A stretch of DNA of 64,000 bases from Rhizodiscina lignyota (lineage: Eukaryota > Ascomycota > Dothideomycetes > Aulographales > Rhizodiscinaceae), in the NCBI GenBank assembly GCA_010015805.1, contig ML978121.1, forward strand, positions 2,728,001 through 2,792,000, given 5' to 3'. Of the stretch, positions 13,801 to 25,129 are shown piece after piece. Position numbers and translations under genes: made by a program. The notes beneath the pieces are model-generated. The model saw only the letters and a list, made by a program, of their open reading frames with translations. It did not search any database and was not told where the DNA came from. The first letter of the stretch is position 1. Every line of letters starts with the position of its first letter.

Positions 13801-14150
13801 ACTCTTAAGATGAACGCGAGAAGAAGGACCACAAACGCCGCCATCACGACAGCGATCGCGACGAGGACAAAAACCGCGACCGCGATAAAGACCGCGATAA
13901 AGATCGCGAAAGGGATCGGGACCGGGATCGAGACCGTGATAGGAAGGATAGGGATGACAGACGAGATAGAGACCGAGATGATCGCAGGGATAAGAGGGAT
14001 AAAGACAGGAGACGCGATCAGGACAGCGACTATTACGACTCCGAGGAAGAGGAATACGAGCAGATGCGTAAAGAGAGGGAGCGCCTGGAGCGCGAGTTGA
14101 GAAGAGAAAAGGAGAAGCCCAAGCAGCTGGAGATGGCTCATGAACGATGA
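10855..14150 (+). CDS. Large charged low-complexity protein with C-terminal DUF8035-like domain
   Basis: Exons 10855-13753 and 13810-14150 encode 1079 residues. Most of the chain is disordered and rich in Arg, Ser, Pro, Asp and Glu. It contains six tandem PRE-type triplets, a dense Arg-Glu/Arg-Asp run (about residues 627-665) and a second such run after the intron. The ordered part is residues 911-966, containing KDAKWTKIDRRWVNPQALD and RYEERMDCVIVLRVL, which I recall as the fungal domain DUF8035. The domain ends at the intron; the second exon supplies an Asp/Arg/Lys tail and a final coiled-coil-like Glu/Arg segment. Function is unknown. RD/RE-rich tracts are known from RNA-binding and splicing-associated proteins, so an RNA-related or condensate-forming role is possible, but that is inference. 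Long antisense frames here are side effects of the repeats. Confidence 0.85.
11614..11667 (+). repeat. 9-bp coding tandem repeat (six units)
   Basis: Six units of CCGAGAGAG or CCTAGAGAG follow each other, with the last unit ending in AT. They encode consecutive Pro-Arg-Glu triplets in the DUF8035-like protein. Such units commonly vary in number between strains. Confidence 0.85.
12733..12850 (+). repeat. Arg-Glu/Arg-Asp dipeptide-coding tract
   Basis: About 39 codons alternate Arg with Glu or Asp almost without interruption. Synonymous codons are mixed (CGT, CGC, CGA, AGA, AGG with GAG, GAA, GAC, GAT), which suggests selection on the peptide and not only recent slippage. Confidence 0.8.
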
Positions 14151-14767
14151 TAGCCGCTGGAGCAACCTTGGAAACCCCCTACGTACATTGTGATGATTGG
14201 TATACACAGTGCCCCGGCACCCTAAGATGGCATGGCATACTCGGAGCGCTCCCCAGATTGTTTGAAGCCTCTCTCCATAGGTTTATTTTGATACGATACA
14301 GAAGAATTCATGTAACATTGACCCGAGATACATAACAGAGCCAGTCGAAAGAATTACCTTTTGCATATTGGCTGTGTGGAATTTACTTCTTCCGCGCAGG
14401 CTGACCACATTCAGGCGCAATATAATTCAGCTCTCGAGATTGACGAAAGTTATATTTACCCCTTAGTTATCGGAATGTCGGAGATTGAGAGCACAAGCTA
14501 CACCGGGGCAGGCTGTCCCCACCAGGAGCAGGTCGCATCCCCGAACCACCGTTTGACGCTGGCGCACTGAAACGCTCTGCTCTCGACCGTGCCTTGAGAT
14601 ATCAAGATCTTTTTTTCTGTGGAAGCGCAAACCTTGTGCCACAAAGACCTGAATATGGTATCTTACAGTCAGACCAAAGATGAGATGCAGGAACACTGGA
14701 CGCTCACTTTATATTTCAGATATCATAACAACGCAAGAATCTGGAATAAATCTAGGCCCCTATTGTT
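14151..14767. other. Intergenic, 0.6 kb
   Basis: 3' region of the DUF8035-like gene, running into the retroelement relic. I see no gene. Confidence 0.55.
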
Positions 14768-15540
14768 GTGGATGCTGAGATTGAGAACTTCCTGGCACAA
14801 GACGACCCATTCGATGCGTTGTACAAGGAGCTGGAGCAACGCATGGCTGCGAGCTTACCACGGTCGACGCGGAAAATTCTTGGAGACATCGTAAGAGCAT
14901 GGACACCAAGAGGCTTTGATGTCTTACATCTTCACCACATCTCTGCCAAGCTGCCGAATCGTACTGAATGGGACAATGCGTGGCAGCCGTCAATCCTCGG
15001 CGATCCGGCTTTCACCATTCGTCGTATGCCAAAGAAGAGAAAGGAAGCCTGCATACACCATCTCCTCTTCGAAGTGACCAGAGTCAAGGGAGCAACGGAG
15101 AGTCATCACCATTCGAGGAATTTCCAAAACCGAAAAGCGAAAATCGCCCAGAAATTCCTGAAGTGAACTCCGACAACGACGACGCAGTCGAAATGGCGCT
15201 AGATGACATCCCAGTTCCCGTCTTTCACGGTCATCCGGAAGAAGATGTGGAGGAGTTCTCCGCCCTGTTCAGACTTAAGCTGTCCAAGGTGACGAAGGCC
15301 ATCGAAGCACCTAAGGATAAGCTTCTCGTGTCGCTAGTAGTGTTAAAGCAACATCTCGGCGACAATGCCCTTGTATGGTTTGAAAACTTGGAGCCATTAC
15401 CATAAAGATATAGAACCTCACCCAAGAGGGTAACGCATCAAAGGCCGAGTTTGAGCGCAACATTGCCCAGTTACGTGCGATCGCTGCGTCAGTCGGGATC
15501 GCGTGCTCCACGGACTGGATGCGTCAAGGCAGCAAGAAGG
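14768..15540 (+). mobile_element. Fossil gag-like fragment of an LTR retrotransposon (Ty3/gypsy type)
   Basis: The translated segment resembles the capsid-type gag region of fungal Ty3/gypsy elements. It has an acidic stretch leading to IPVPVFHGHPEEDVEEF, then an alpha-helical part ending LGDNALVWFENL. Only a gag-like part is visible: I see no protease, reverse transcriptase or integrase, and no clear LTRs at its ends. It is broken, with a small number of breaks within the visible part, and looks old. The family assignment rests on recall of gag-like proteins and is moderate. Confidence 0.5.
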
Positions 15541-18271
15541 AGGTTCCCGTGTAAGTACCAGAGACAGATTGTTGTCAGGCGTCTACGCGCTCAGTGGGTG
15601 ACAAAATAGTTGAGACGTGGCTGCAATATATAGAACTACGAGGATGTATATCCTCGATAATTAACATAAGTTATACATGCTGAAGCTGCGCGTTTTAGAT
15701 AAACGAACTCCAGTATATAATTTATCGACCTTTCAGAGTTGCTCTCGTTAGCGTTGAAGAGGAAACTTCGCCCTTGTATCATGATATCGGTCATATCATT
15801 CAGGGTTCTTAGATGGTGACCTATTTGTGTCTTTGTCGTGCTATTTGAGCGGCCCATCTGTTGATGCAATCAATTCACATCTAGTTAATGCTCAATCTCA
15901 TACAATTCGCACTCTCACAGCACGAACCACCTCATCAGAGCACTTCCCTCAGAATCTCTCAGTCCACTATCGTCTCTCGCAGTCCACTTGTCACTCAGGC
16001 TTCAGCTGCTAAATCCCAACCTTTCTTGCGCTTCGAAGATTAGGGCTACTACTCAGCAACCCACCATTGATGCTTCGAAGAAAAGGGGGAGGGCTCATTC
16101 TGGGCAATCTACCAACAATCAGCCCGCTGTGGGTCCTTTGATGCAAAAGTGGTCTTGTTCGGGCTTCTTTCTGCGGTAGTACAGTATTTAGACGAGAAAT
16201 GCCAAGAACAATACCTTCTGCTCAGCCATATCTTCGCGAGCCGCATGTACCGAAGAAGGCCGTACCACAATATTCACACACCAGGAGAGTCTAGACCATT
16301 ACGCCATATGCATTGGGATCATCGGAAATCAAGATACGCTTGCCCACACCATTGCCAGACCATGTTTTACATTTGTGTTCTTTTTAGCAGATCAGCATGG
16401 CGCTGTTTGCTCGTCCAGCATGTTGAAGATACCAGCATGGTTTCCGTTCCACATGCGTATTCTTCTAGTAGAATGGCATATCATGGATGCCTTGCTTAGT
16501 ACTCTAAAAACATCAGTGATAGTTCTCGATACGTAGGGGCGACTATGCTCTTCGTCTTGAACAGCTGTTATTGCGGAAGATGATACTTGGGTACACGCCC
16601 AAGACAGATGCATTCACACGATTCTTTTGGTCATGTGTAGCGAACCGCTAATGCAAAGACCGTTCCCGTAAGTGCGGCTCCGCACCGAGCTAATTTCGGC
16701 CGGCATTGAACGGTCGCGACTTTTCGGCCATGTCGGTAGTCACTTGATGACTATGGTATCCACTATGATGTACTATCCCTCATGATGTGTAGCGTATTTT
16801 TTGATGGATGGAGAAGATTCTCTTCTATTTTATTATTTTATTTGCAAACAAGAATATGCTCCTGTGAGTATGGCAGGCAAGATACAGAGAGGGCACAGAA
16901 GGCAGTGGTGGTCGGCGTCGGCCATCCGAATGGAACGGATGCAGCCGCGGTCCGAGACGTCCGCCTGACCTCAACAATGTGCTCATATTCGAGCTAGTCT
17001 TCGGTACATGTGTACATAGGCATGCGGCTTTGAGCGAAGATCTCGGCAAATAGAATTCATTGTTTAGCGCGCTGTTCACGTTCCATACCGGGTTATTAAC
17101 CTTAAAAAATGGGGGACTGATATTTATTCATTATTCGTTGGGCCGACGGGACCACGGAGGATCTCCGCGCAGATGTAGGAATACATCAGCATTTATAGGC
17201 TTTGATTCCATTATTCCCCAATTCATCTCTGAAACAGACAAACCCCGCGTTTAATCCGAGCTTCGAGGCATCTTCCATGAGCCGAGAACAAGTAGAATTG
17301 TCGCACGTGAATGCAATCGGGATGACTGCTTCCGTGATGAAGCTGTACGGCTTCTCAACTCAACCGTACCGAAGTACACGGTACGGAGGTACTTTTCCAT
17401 CTTCTCGGCAAAAGCTTGTTCATTTAGGGGTCTACGCTTTGTTTTTTCTCTTCGACCCAGCACGTCTTATCTTCATTTTGTCGTCACGACGCGCCAAAAT
17501 CGCCAAAGACTCGTTGGCTTCTGGCCTCCGGCGGTTTTCGGTAATTAACTGATTCATTCGTCGGTCTCCGTATCTCGTTAATCCCGCATAATCCCCCACA
17601 AAATCCCCCAGTTTCTCTCTTTCCCCATAGGATCGTTAAAAGAGTGGAGCCTCACCATGCACCCCCCGAAACATGGCGACAAACCGGTCATCAATCACAA
17701 CAGCGTTCCTGCCCATGGGGCTTCCCCAGCTATCGTCTCTCCACAGATACGTACTGTATCCACTTTCTCCGCGTCCATTCTTGCGGAGCGAAACCCGCGC
17801 CCTGCCGGCCCAAAAACGTCATGGAATTGGGTCGCGCACCGCACTCTGCTTCCCCCGGTCCCATGAGGCGTCAGAAAGAACAGCCAAGCCTGGCGACTTC
17901 GGGCAAATTGAGGCGTACATCGCAGGGTTCATGCAACTTTTGAGATATGATTTCCAGCAAATCTCTTTAACCTCGGGGTACAGGAGTGGGTCCAGCGATG
18001 ATTCCCCCTCATTGTGTGAAGCCTGTATGGCCTATGGGGGTAGTGCTGGTGGTAGGTATATGGGTGAGACGACGGTAGCGCTCACGGGCGCCGAATGCTC
18101 TTAAAAGAGGCGCGTGTTGTGACCTCCCCTTTCTCCTTTCCCCCGTTTTGACCGCTTTCCTCTCATACTGTGACCTGCTCTTGATATTGAAGCGCCTTCT
18201 TCTCTTCTCGTCCAATTCCATAGTCTCTACAAAGTACGAGAGCCCGCGAGGGCCACAGACATATTGCCAAG
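15541..18271. other. Gene-poor stretch, 2.7 kb
   Basis: It lies between the retroelement relic and the sugar transporter gene. The first part (about 15550-16150) is more AT-rich than the surroundings and may be older element debris. A short inverted motif, GTGCGGCTCCGCAC, lies near 16674-16687. From about 17560 the sequence is pyrimidine-rich and probably the transporter promoter and leader. No reading frame is convincing. Confidence 0.5.
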
Positions 18272-20079
18272 ATGCTGCACAAACTCGTCGTCAACCAGTA
18301 CAACTTGTGGGTCGTGATCTTCGTGGCCGTCGGCACCATCGCGACTGCGTACGGTCTTGCTATCATCGGCTCAACCGTCGGTCAGCCCAACTTCTACACT
18401 TACTTCAATCTCGCGACTGCAGGCGAGCCTGGTTATACGCACACTACCAACATTATTGGCTCCCTAAACGGCGTCAATTCCGCAGGCGCAATCGCAGGAT
18501 GCTTAACAAACGCGTACACGGCCGACAAGTATGGCCGCAAACGGTCGATGCAGATGGGCAGCATAGTGCTGATCATAGGAGGCGCACTGTGTAGCGGCGC
18601 TGTCGATTTGGCAATGTTCTTGGTCGGTCGATTCATCGCCGGTCATGGAGCAGGCGTTTTGGCATGCGTGGTACCAATGTATCAGTCAGAGGTCTCGACA
18701 CCCGAATCTAGAGGTGCAATGGTTTCAATTACGGGCATTATGTGCGTCATAATCTGACTGTTTCTTGACGGAAACTGACATTCTCCAATAGGTACGCGCT
18801 CGGATACACTTTGGCTGGTTGGCTTGGGTATGCGTGCTACTTTCTTCCAGCGGATTCGCCGCACGCGAGCTTCTCGTGGAGGTTCCCTCTGGCTTTCCAA
18901 ATCTTCTTCCCATGCGTTCTGCTTGCTGGCAGCAGCCTCATCCCATTCTCGCCACGTTGGCTACTCCAGCAGGGTCGCAGAAAGGAGGCGTGGGATATTG
19001 TGCGAAGGTTGCATCACACGCCCGACGACAAGACCGACATGAAAGCCAAGGAGGAATTCTACTTGATCGAGCAGCAGTATGAAATGGACAAGCAGATGTC
19101 TATGGGTAGACGATTCGAGCTCTTCCGAACCCCAGCGAACAGGCGTCGTGCGCTTGTCGGCTTCCTGCTCATGTGGGGAGATCAGTTCCTTGGTATCTTC
19201 GTTATGACGAATTATGGTGAGTTTCTGCCTTTGTTTGAAAGCCCATCAAAGAGCTGAGGCTGACTGCATATATAGGCGTGTTGATCTATGCAAGCTTGGG
19301 ATTGTCTGGGTCCATCCCACTGCTTTTGAACGCCTGCTGGACGACCTTCACAATCATTGGCAACACCTGGACAGCATTTTTCATAGACCGTTTCGGACGA
19401 AGAACATTCATGCTTATCGGATCCGTCGGTGTGATCAGCAGTGTCATTTGCCTCTGTGCGTTGACAGCATCATTCCTCGGCACTAACAACACGGCTGGCC
19501 TGCGAGCTGCGGTGTTCTTCGTTTTCTTCGTAAGTGTTGTGGTCCCAGACTTGGAGATGTCCGCTAATGCAGGATTAGTATATCTTCTGGTGGTGCTTCT
19601 TCATCGACGCTACGCAATACGTCTACCTGGCAGAGATCTTCCCAAATCACCTGCGCTCTCAGGGCGTCGCATTCGGACTTTCCGGCTTCTATCTCGCGTC
19701 GGAGGTCACGCTCGTCGGTGCACCAGTGGCTCTCAATGCCATTGGGTGGAAGTTCTATCTTGTGCTCATCTGCCCGTCAGCTGTTTACATTGTTCTGATT
19801 TACTTCCTGTTCCCAGAGACGAAGGGCCGCACGCTGGAAGAAATTGGCGCTCTCTTCGGTGACACGCACATCGCTCACCAATGGTATGGTATCAGCGAAG
19901 AAGAGAGACATCGCCTTGCGGAGGAAGCAGCGAAGCAAATGGAAATCGAGTTCGCCAATGGCGGTGGAATGGGTCATGAAGAAAGCGGCGGCGTCATTGA
20001 GGTATCTGAGAAGTCAAGTGAAATGGCAGCCAAGGGGACAGAGCAGACCCATCAGGAGAACATAACGAAGATCGAATGA
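18272..20079 (+). CDS. MFS sugar transporter (hexose-transporter-like)
   Basis: Exons 18272-18741, 18792-19216, 19276-19529 and 19579-20079 encode 549 residues, normal for a 12-helix fungal sugar porter. Signatures seen are the D-x-YGRKRSMQ loop after helix 2, GRFIAGHGAGVL with the following PMYQSEVSTPESRG, SPRWLLQQGR before the central loop, DRFGRRT after helix 8, and PETKGRTLEEI after helix 12. The fourth exon resumes with YIFWWC. The C-terminal tail is long, acidic and glutamate-rich. The protein should sit in the plasma membrane and move a hexose or related sugar by proton symport or facilitated diffusion. The exact substrate is not visible. No sugar-catabolic genes lie nearby. Confidence 0.93.
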
Positions 20080-20885
20080 AGCGAGACGGAAAGTGCGAAA
20101 GTGTACAATGATAGATGTTGTCAGACCTGATGATATTTGCGGTGTGAACAGTGTGAGACGGAAGTACGCGGCTCGCTTGCGTAGTGGTTGAAGAAGACCA
20201 TAGAAGAACATTACCCAGAAAGGAATTGATTACCTGTTAAGAAGAAATTCCACGAAGCTTTCGGTGACTCGAAGTTCTAAGCGACGAGCTGCACTGAATG
20301 ATGGTCGTCGCGATACGCGTCCAGTCATGGACACCCGAGGTACGCGTGGCTGTGCTTGGCTTACCAACCGGTGGACGTCTTCGAAGCAGATTCACCGGAA
20401 ACCACAACTGTGGTGAGAAGTGCATGGTTGCACAGACATCGTCGATTGCCGCGTTACCATTTACTTGTCGACAGATCCGCTTATGCGTAGTCGAGATTGA
20501 ATTCGCAATCTTACATTGCCGTCTAAACTGCGGTGACCACATCGATCACCTTTCGGAATTCCGAATCCAGTACCGAGACGCTTGGCAACATGAATTCCGA
20601 ATGGCCTAAGACGGCACAACCAACAGGTCACGATGACGGCTGGCCAATTAGCGAGAGCTGGATGGTGTGACGCATCAGGCCCTCGTAACCATCAAAAAGT
20701 ATCCGCAAACAAGATGGCGGTGTTGCCTTCTGGCGTAGTAGATTGCGTGCATTAAGGAGCACGCTAGAGTATATGCGTCATTCAGACACGGCAAGGCACA
20801 GTCGGAGTTCACGAGGTAGGCTGATGTGGGTGGAGACAAGTGGAGAACTCGCACGAGATGGATGCCTCAGCAGTAAGAAAGCTGA

Positions 20886-20894
20886 ATATATAAG
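20886..20894 (+). promoter_or_regulatory. TATA box of the small gene at 21082
   Basis: ATATATAAG lies about 190 bp upstream of the ATG in otherwise mixed sequence. The position leaves a leader of about 160 nt. Confidence 0.45.
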
Positions 20895-21008
20895 AGTCTG
20901 TTGTTGCCTGGCTCGGAACTTTATTCACACATCAGCCACTCGAACCTCATCTACAAAGCTTCAAGCTTACAAGAAGTTTATCAAGTCAGACTTCCAACTT
21001 GAACCAAC

Positions 21009-21056
21009 CATCTCGCACTTCATCTCGCATTTCATCTCGCACTTCATCTCCATTCA
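21009..21056 (+). repeat. 12-bp tandem repeat in the 5' leader
   Basis: Three full units of CATCTCGCACTT or CATCTCGCATTT are followed by a degenerate fourth. The array ends 26 nt before the ATG at 21082, so it is probably transcribed in the 5' leader. Confidence 0.75.
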
Positions 21057-21081
21057 TACGGCCATCACAAAGAGCATATCA

Positions 21082-21489
21082 ATGCCCGCTCCTCTCTGCA
21101 CTTTTGCTCCAGACCCAAAGACTGCTCCTCAATCAGGCTACATGGCTGGCGGCTTTGCTTCCTTCCCTCGGGACCCAACCACTGGTGCAGCAGTCGGCGC
21201 CTACCAAGCGTCCGAGAAGAAATCCTCAAAGTCACCAAGCAAGAAATCAAAGATGCCATCCTTCTTCTCCCGGAGATCATCCGATAAGGACAAGAACGCC
21301 TACGTTGAGATCGAATCAATCGCCGAGTCTCAGGCCAGCACAGAGAAGAGACAAGAGAAAGAGAAGAAGATGACTGACAAGGACATTGAAAAGAGTACGT
21401 CGTTTCTTGGAGGCACCTTCAAGATTTGATGTGAGGCTAACATTGGCCTAGTGGCATGGAGTGGTGCTTTTCGACCGGCGCTGAGCTAG
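21082..21489 (+). CDS. Small orphan protein, Lys/Ser-rich
   Basis: Exons 21082-21394 and 21452-21489 give 116 residues. The intron starts GTACGT, has a GCTAAC branch site and ends CCTAG, so I prefer it to the unspliced version, which would end at 21429 with 115 residues. The spliced C-terminus is MAWSGAFRPALS. The N-terminus contains GYMAGGFASFPRDP, followed by a basic Ser/Lys segment (KKSSKSPSKKSK) and an acidic Glu/Lys helix. There is no signal peptide or membrane segment. I do not recognise the family. A TATA box and the repeat-bearing leader support a real transcribed gene. Confidence 0.7.
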
Positions 21490-22920
21490 ACGAAGACTTT
21501 ATCCATTTCTTTCTTGTCTCAATGTCTCGTCAGCAGAGTTTGGGTCAGCGGCCTTAACAGTTGCATTATTAATCTGGTATGGAGCTGTTGAATACCACAC
21601 AGTTACGGAGTATTGCGGGAGTCTCTTCAAGTTCGAAGTGGAGGGCATGTCGGGGATGTAGCAAGAAATGTTCTCAGTCCTTCAGTGGGCCGCTATCGTA
21701 TATTCCAATTGAATCCATCGCAAACAAAATGATCCGTCGTTTTATTGCCATATGTTATACGGTGGGATTGGCTGCTGTAGTGTTGGCAGAATGTCGTGCA
21801 TCTCGTAGATTCAAGACTCGTTCATGAATTGAGCAGGATGGAGTTACACTTCGCACTGAAAAGTGAAGCACGAGGGTGGAGCCGCCAGCTTGAGTTTAGG
21901 TTCGCCGTCCGAATTTCGGCGGGCTGTACCTCAGCTTCATCGAAATCTCCGACGTCTCTGTACGGATAGAACCCAGACATAAAATCAAACTAGCGGCAGG
22001 TGGTTTTGGCTCGCGCGGAGGCTTCTGACCTGCTCACATGCTCTTGGCATTGCTGTATACAGAAAGCGCAATTTGCCTCAGTCGGGAAAGAGCACTGCAG
22101 TCGAAAAAGTATAACCCCCCCCCTCGCCAGACCGGTTTCACGAATTTGCCAAACTCAAAACTTTTCAATTCGCTTTTTGCAAGCAGCAGGTGAGCATTGA
22201 ACGGGCTGAAAACCATCAATCCGCTAGCGTCGGGGTCGTAGTCGATTTGCGCAAAGTTTTAACGGCCTCCAATTTCTCGTTCTTGTGCGTTTCCACGCCA
22301 CCGAAGAAGTGGAGTTCATTGAAAAATTTCTACTCGCAACGGGACCTTGCTCGAAAATCTCTTCTGTGCAAGTGGCAGAAGCCGGTGTTGGTGTTGTGAG
22401 AGAATATCCCAACATAATTTCGCTCGGAGTACTCTTCATCGACGTTCGGAGTTCGAGGATGACTTATGCCAAGAGCGTCCTGAGGTACCGAAGAGCGGGC
22501 GCTCACCAGCCTAGGGGCGGGTGCGTGCCAACCAAAACTGGGTTGCGGGACTACCCGCGAGCCCCCAAGTCCAAGGTCATCGATATAGCAGCACCTGTGC
22601 ACTGACATCGGGATTCATTCAAACGTCCATAGAGCAATTCCGAATAATTCGGAGCTTAGGTTACAAGAAACAGATGATATTCCCGGCGTACCTATGCTGG
22701 CGGATGGATATCCAGCAGTCAGTAAGTGGTTGGCGGCTCCGTGGGCAATGCTTAAATTCACCTCAGGCCATCCTGATTCAACCAGTGCACCAAAGTAATG
22801 GCATCATGGTTGTGCACTCAGAGTCCCTACCACTCGGAGAATTTTCGCCATTGTCTGATAGTTGGTGGTGACGCTGTTCCAAAATAATCCTGGGAGGAGC
22901 CATCAACCTTTCCAAAGTCA
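21490..22920. other. Intergenic between convergent genes, 1.4 kb
   Basis: It separates the 3' ends of the small orphan gene and the GT8 gene. The only oddity is a run of nine C at about 22114. The open frames have no recognisable domain. Confidence 0.6.
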
Positions 22921-24243
22921 TCAGGATACACCTGGCAAATCAGCAAGCAGATAGTCATACAGATTTTCATAGGGGGTATAAGAACTACACGATTCATCAT
23001 CACTACGTAGACTGAAGTGCTCATCCGTAAGCCTTTCCACAGACTCTCTGCTCTGGAAGTTAGCATCATGACTACACGAATTGTCTGAATGACTTACGAG
23101 TCTCCTGTGAGAGAAATCATGATAGAGCCGCAGCCAATACTGCTGATCTCTACAATCTTCCGCCTCCGAGCCTGGCTTCTTGCGGCACTCCGGCATCCTG
23201 TCCAACCTTGCCTTGTCTCCACCATCGATCCACGGCTTTGGGAATGGCCAGTCTGAAAAGTGGATATATCTCGCCTCGTTCCAGACCTTATCCGGGTCCC
23301 ACACCTCCTCTGTAGAGCCGAGGTATTTCCGGTGGTCGTCAGGAGCATTTCTAAATTCTCCCGTCAAAAGGTCGTACCTTCGATGCGGAATCGCGATACA
23401 GTCCTCAGCGTAGAGCTGATTGACAATCTCCATGTCAAACTCTTTCGAAGTGTGGTTTGCGATCCCCGCTTCGATCCTCGCCCACTCGAAATCTGAGGGC
23501 TCTACGAGGATAAGCTGCGCCGACATTGTGCGATCAAGCCAGTAGGCGCGGGGCATGGCGACTGGCGCGGACGGCATAAGGAACAGTTCGTCGGGTGGCT
23601 GTGAAGTACATAAAACGTCAATTCATGTTCTAGCAAATGATGTGCGCATACGAACCTGCAAAACTGTTGCGTCGGAGTCCAAGAGAAGCACCCGACTATA
23701 CTGTGTCTGGTTGAATATCAGGAGCTTGGTGAAGCTCTCTGCCCAGGTTGGATCCCCGCCGCCATTCACGAGCTCAATTGGATTGAGGTCCACGTTGTAC
23801 TCCTCCTTTGCCTTGCGGAGGAGCTGAGCTGTCTCACGAGGGAGATTCTCGTCCGATTCCCATTGCCTTGGATAGAGCATGAGGCCACCGGCTTTGGCTT
23901 TTAGCCGATGTAATGACTCAAACATCATGACGGCATTGCAGAGGTAGGCCGCATTCGTGACATACTGAACGTATGCAAACCGGGACCAGTCCACATCTTG
24001 GCCGTCAGGACACGTTGTATCCGGGAATGGATAATGGATCGATGGGGAGTATCGCGCCAGCATCCACAAGAAGAGGACAGTGACAAGACCTGTGAGCAGC
24101 GCGAGTCTCACTCGTTTTGACGACAACATGCCAGTAGCAACGGCCCCCAGGTCCGCGAACTGGGAGCGCATGTTGTCCGTCCTTTGCAGAGAGCTGTATC
24201 GCCAGTTCGAGAACAAGTTGTTCCACGTCGATGCGACAGGCAT
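22921..24243 (-). CDS. GT8-type glycosyltransferase, fungal GNT1-like, type II membrane protein
   Basis: Exons on the minus strand are 24243-23656, 23598-23098 and 23052-22921, giving 406 residues. A single transmembrane helix at about 45-63 follows a short cytosolic N-terminus, as in Golgi type II enzymes. The family's DxD metal/nucleotide-sugar motif is DSD at 189-191 in RVLLLDSDATVLQ, at the end of exon 1. Exon 2 holds the conserved PRAYWLD and the later IHFSDWPFPKPW (His and Trp near the active site in GNT1-like proteins). The likely role is transfer of a sugar such as GlcNAc to glycans in the Golgi; donor and acceptor are inferred. The last intron is 45 nt, in frame and stop-free, so retaining it would add 15 residues. 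The gene is divergent from the aspartyl-protease-like gene. Confidence 0.85.
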
Positions 24244-25129
24244 CGCGTTAGCAGCAGTGCAATTCTTTCATAGCATCATTGCCGTGGATCCGTGTTGGCT
24301 GGCGTGGACGCTTCCTCCCTTTATTGAATCGTTGCAGCCTTGAGGTGGCTGGAGAGTCGTCGAGAGGAGATCGGATGCAACCGAAGCCTAGGTCGACATT
24401 CCAGAAGATTTCCGGAAGTGTAGATATGCTGAGTAAGGGTAGTGGATAAGGGAAAGGTGCATGCAGAGGGAACAATTAATTCGAGGACACGGGAGCGTTA
24501 CAGCCACCAAGCTTGCTGGAGCCGCAATGCGCTGAGGTGCTTTCTTTTCGCGGATTAATTGGGCGGCGGGTATTGGGCCAATCAGGGAGAGGGCCAAGCG
24601 TGGGGCTGAGGTCTAGTTGCTGCACAGACGGATATTAAGCAGTTGGCCGCAGCGCCGACGGCTCATCCTAATTTGCTGCCATGGCCCACCAGCCTCGCTG
24701 GGAGCACAGGGTGGAATGGCCGGCACATTAGCTAACCAACCTCGAACATCACTCTCGGTTTGGATACAGCAGATTGCGAGGCGCAGGGCGCTGCCCTTGC
24801 GTTTCGCCTTACCGCGACGACAGGGGCTGCTGGGGGCCATTCCTTCCATAGTTTGTGGCTTCAATCGAAGCACACTACTCGCCCCCAACTCCCTCCATGC
24901 AACCATGGGCAACGCTGTCAGTGGCACACTGAGTCGGGTAATCTATAATTGCGTTCGGCACGTCGATCTGAGCTTTCTTTGGTTCCATTAGTTGGTTCAG
25001 TCGTCTACCTATCTCTTCTTCCTTATGTCGCCGCTCCATCTTCCTTCACTTCGCTTTCAAAGTCTCCGACTACAATCCTTCCGAGCTTATGGATCTTCAA
25101 GCCACGGCTTGAAACTAAAGGACGTCGCC
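24244..25129. other. Divergent promoter region, 0.9 kb
   Basis: It lies between the start codons of the GT8 gene (minus) and the aspartyl-protease-like gene (plus). An upstream in-frame ATG at 24992 lies in the leader of the latter. I see no other gene. Confidence 0.6.

Larger units (their letters stand above)
20080..21081. other. Intergenic, 1.0 kb
   Basis: 3' region of the transporter gene, then the promoter and leader of the small gene at 21082. It includes a TATA element near 20886 and a 12-bp tandem repeat close to the start codon. Confidence 0.6.

Noticed and set aside
18182-20079. Possible co-regulated sugar-use cluster around the MFS transporter
   Set aside because: Neighbours are a retroelement relic and a small orphan gene; no sugar enzyme is adjacent.
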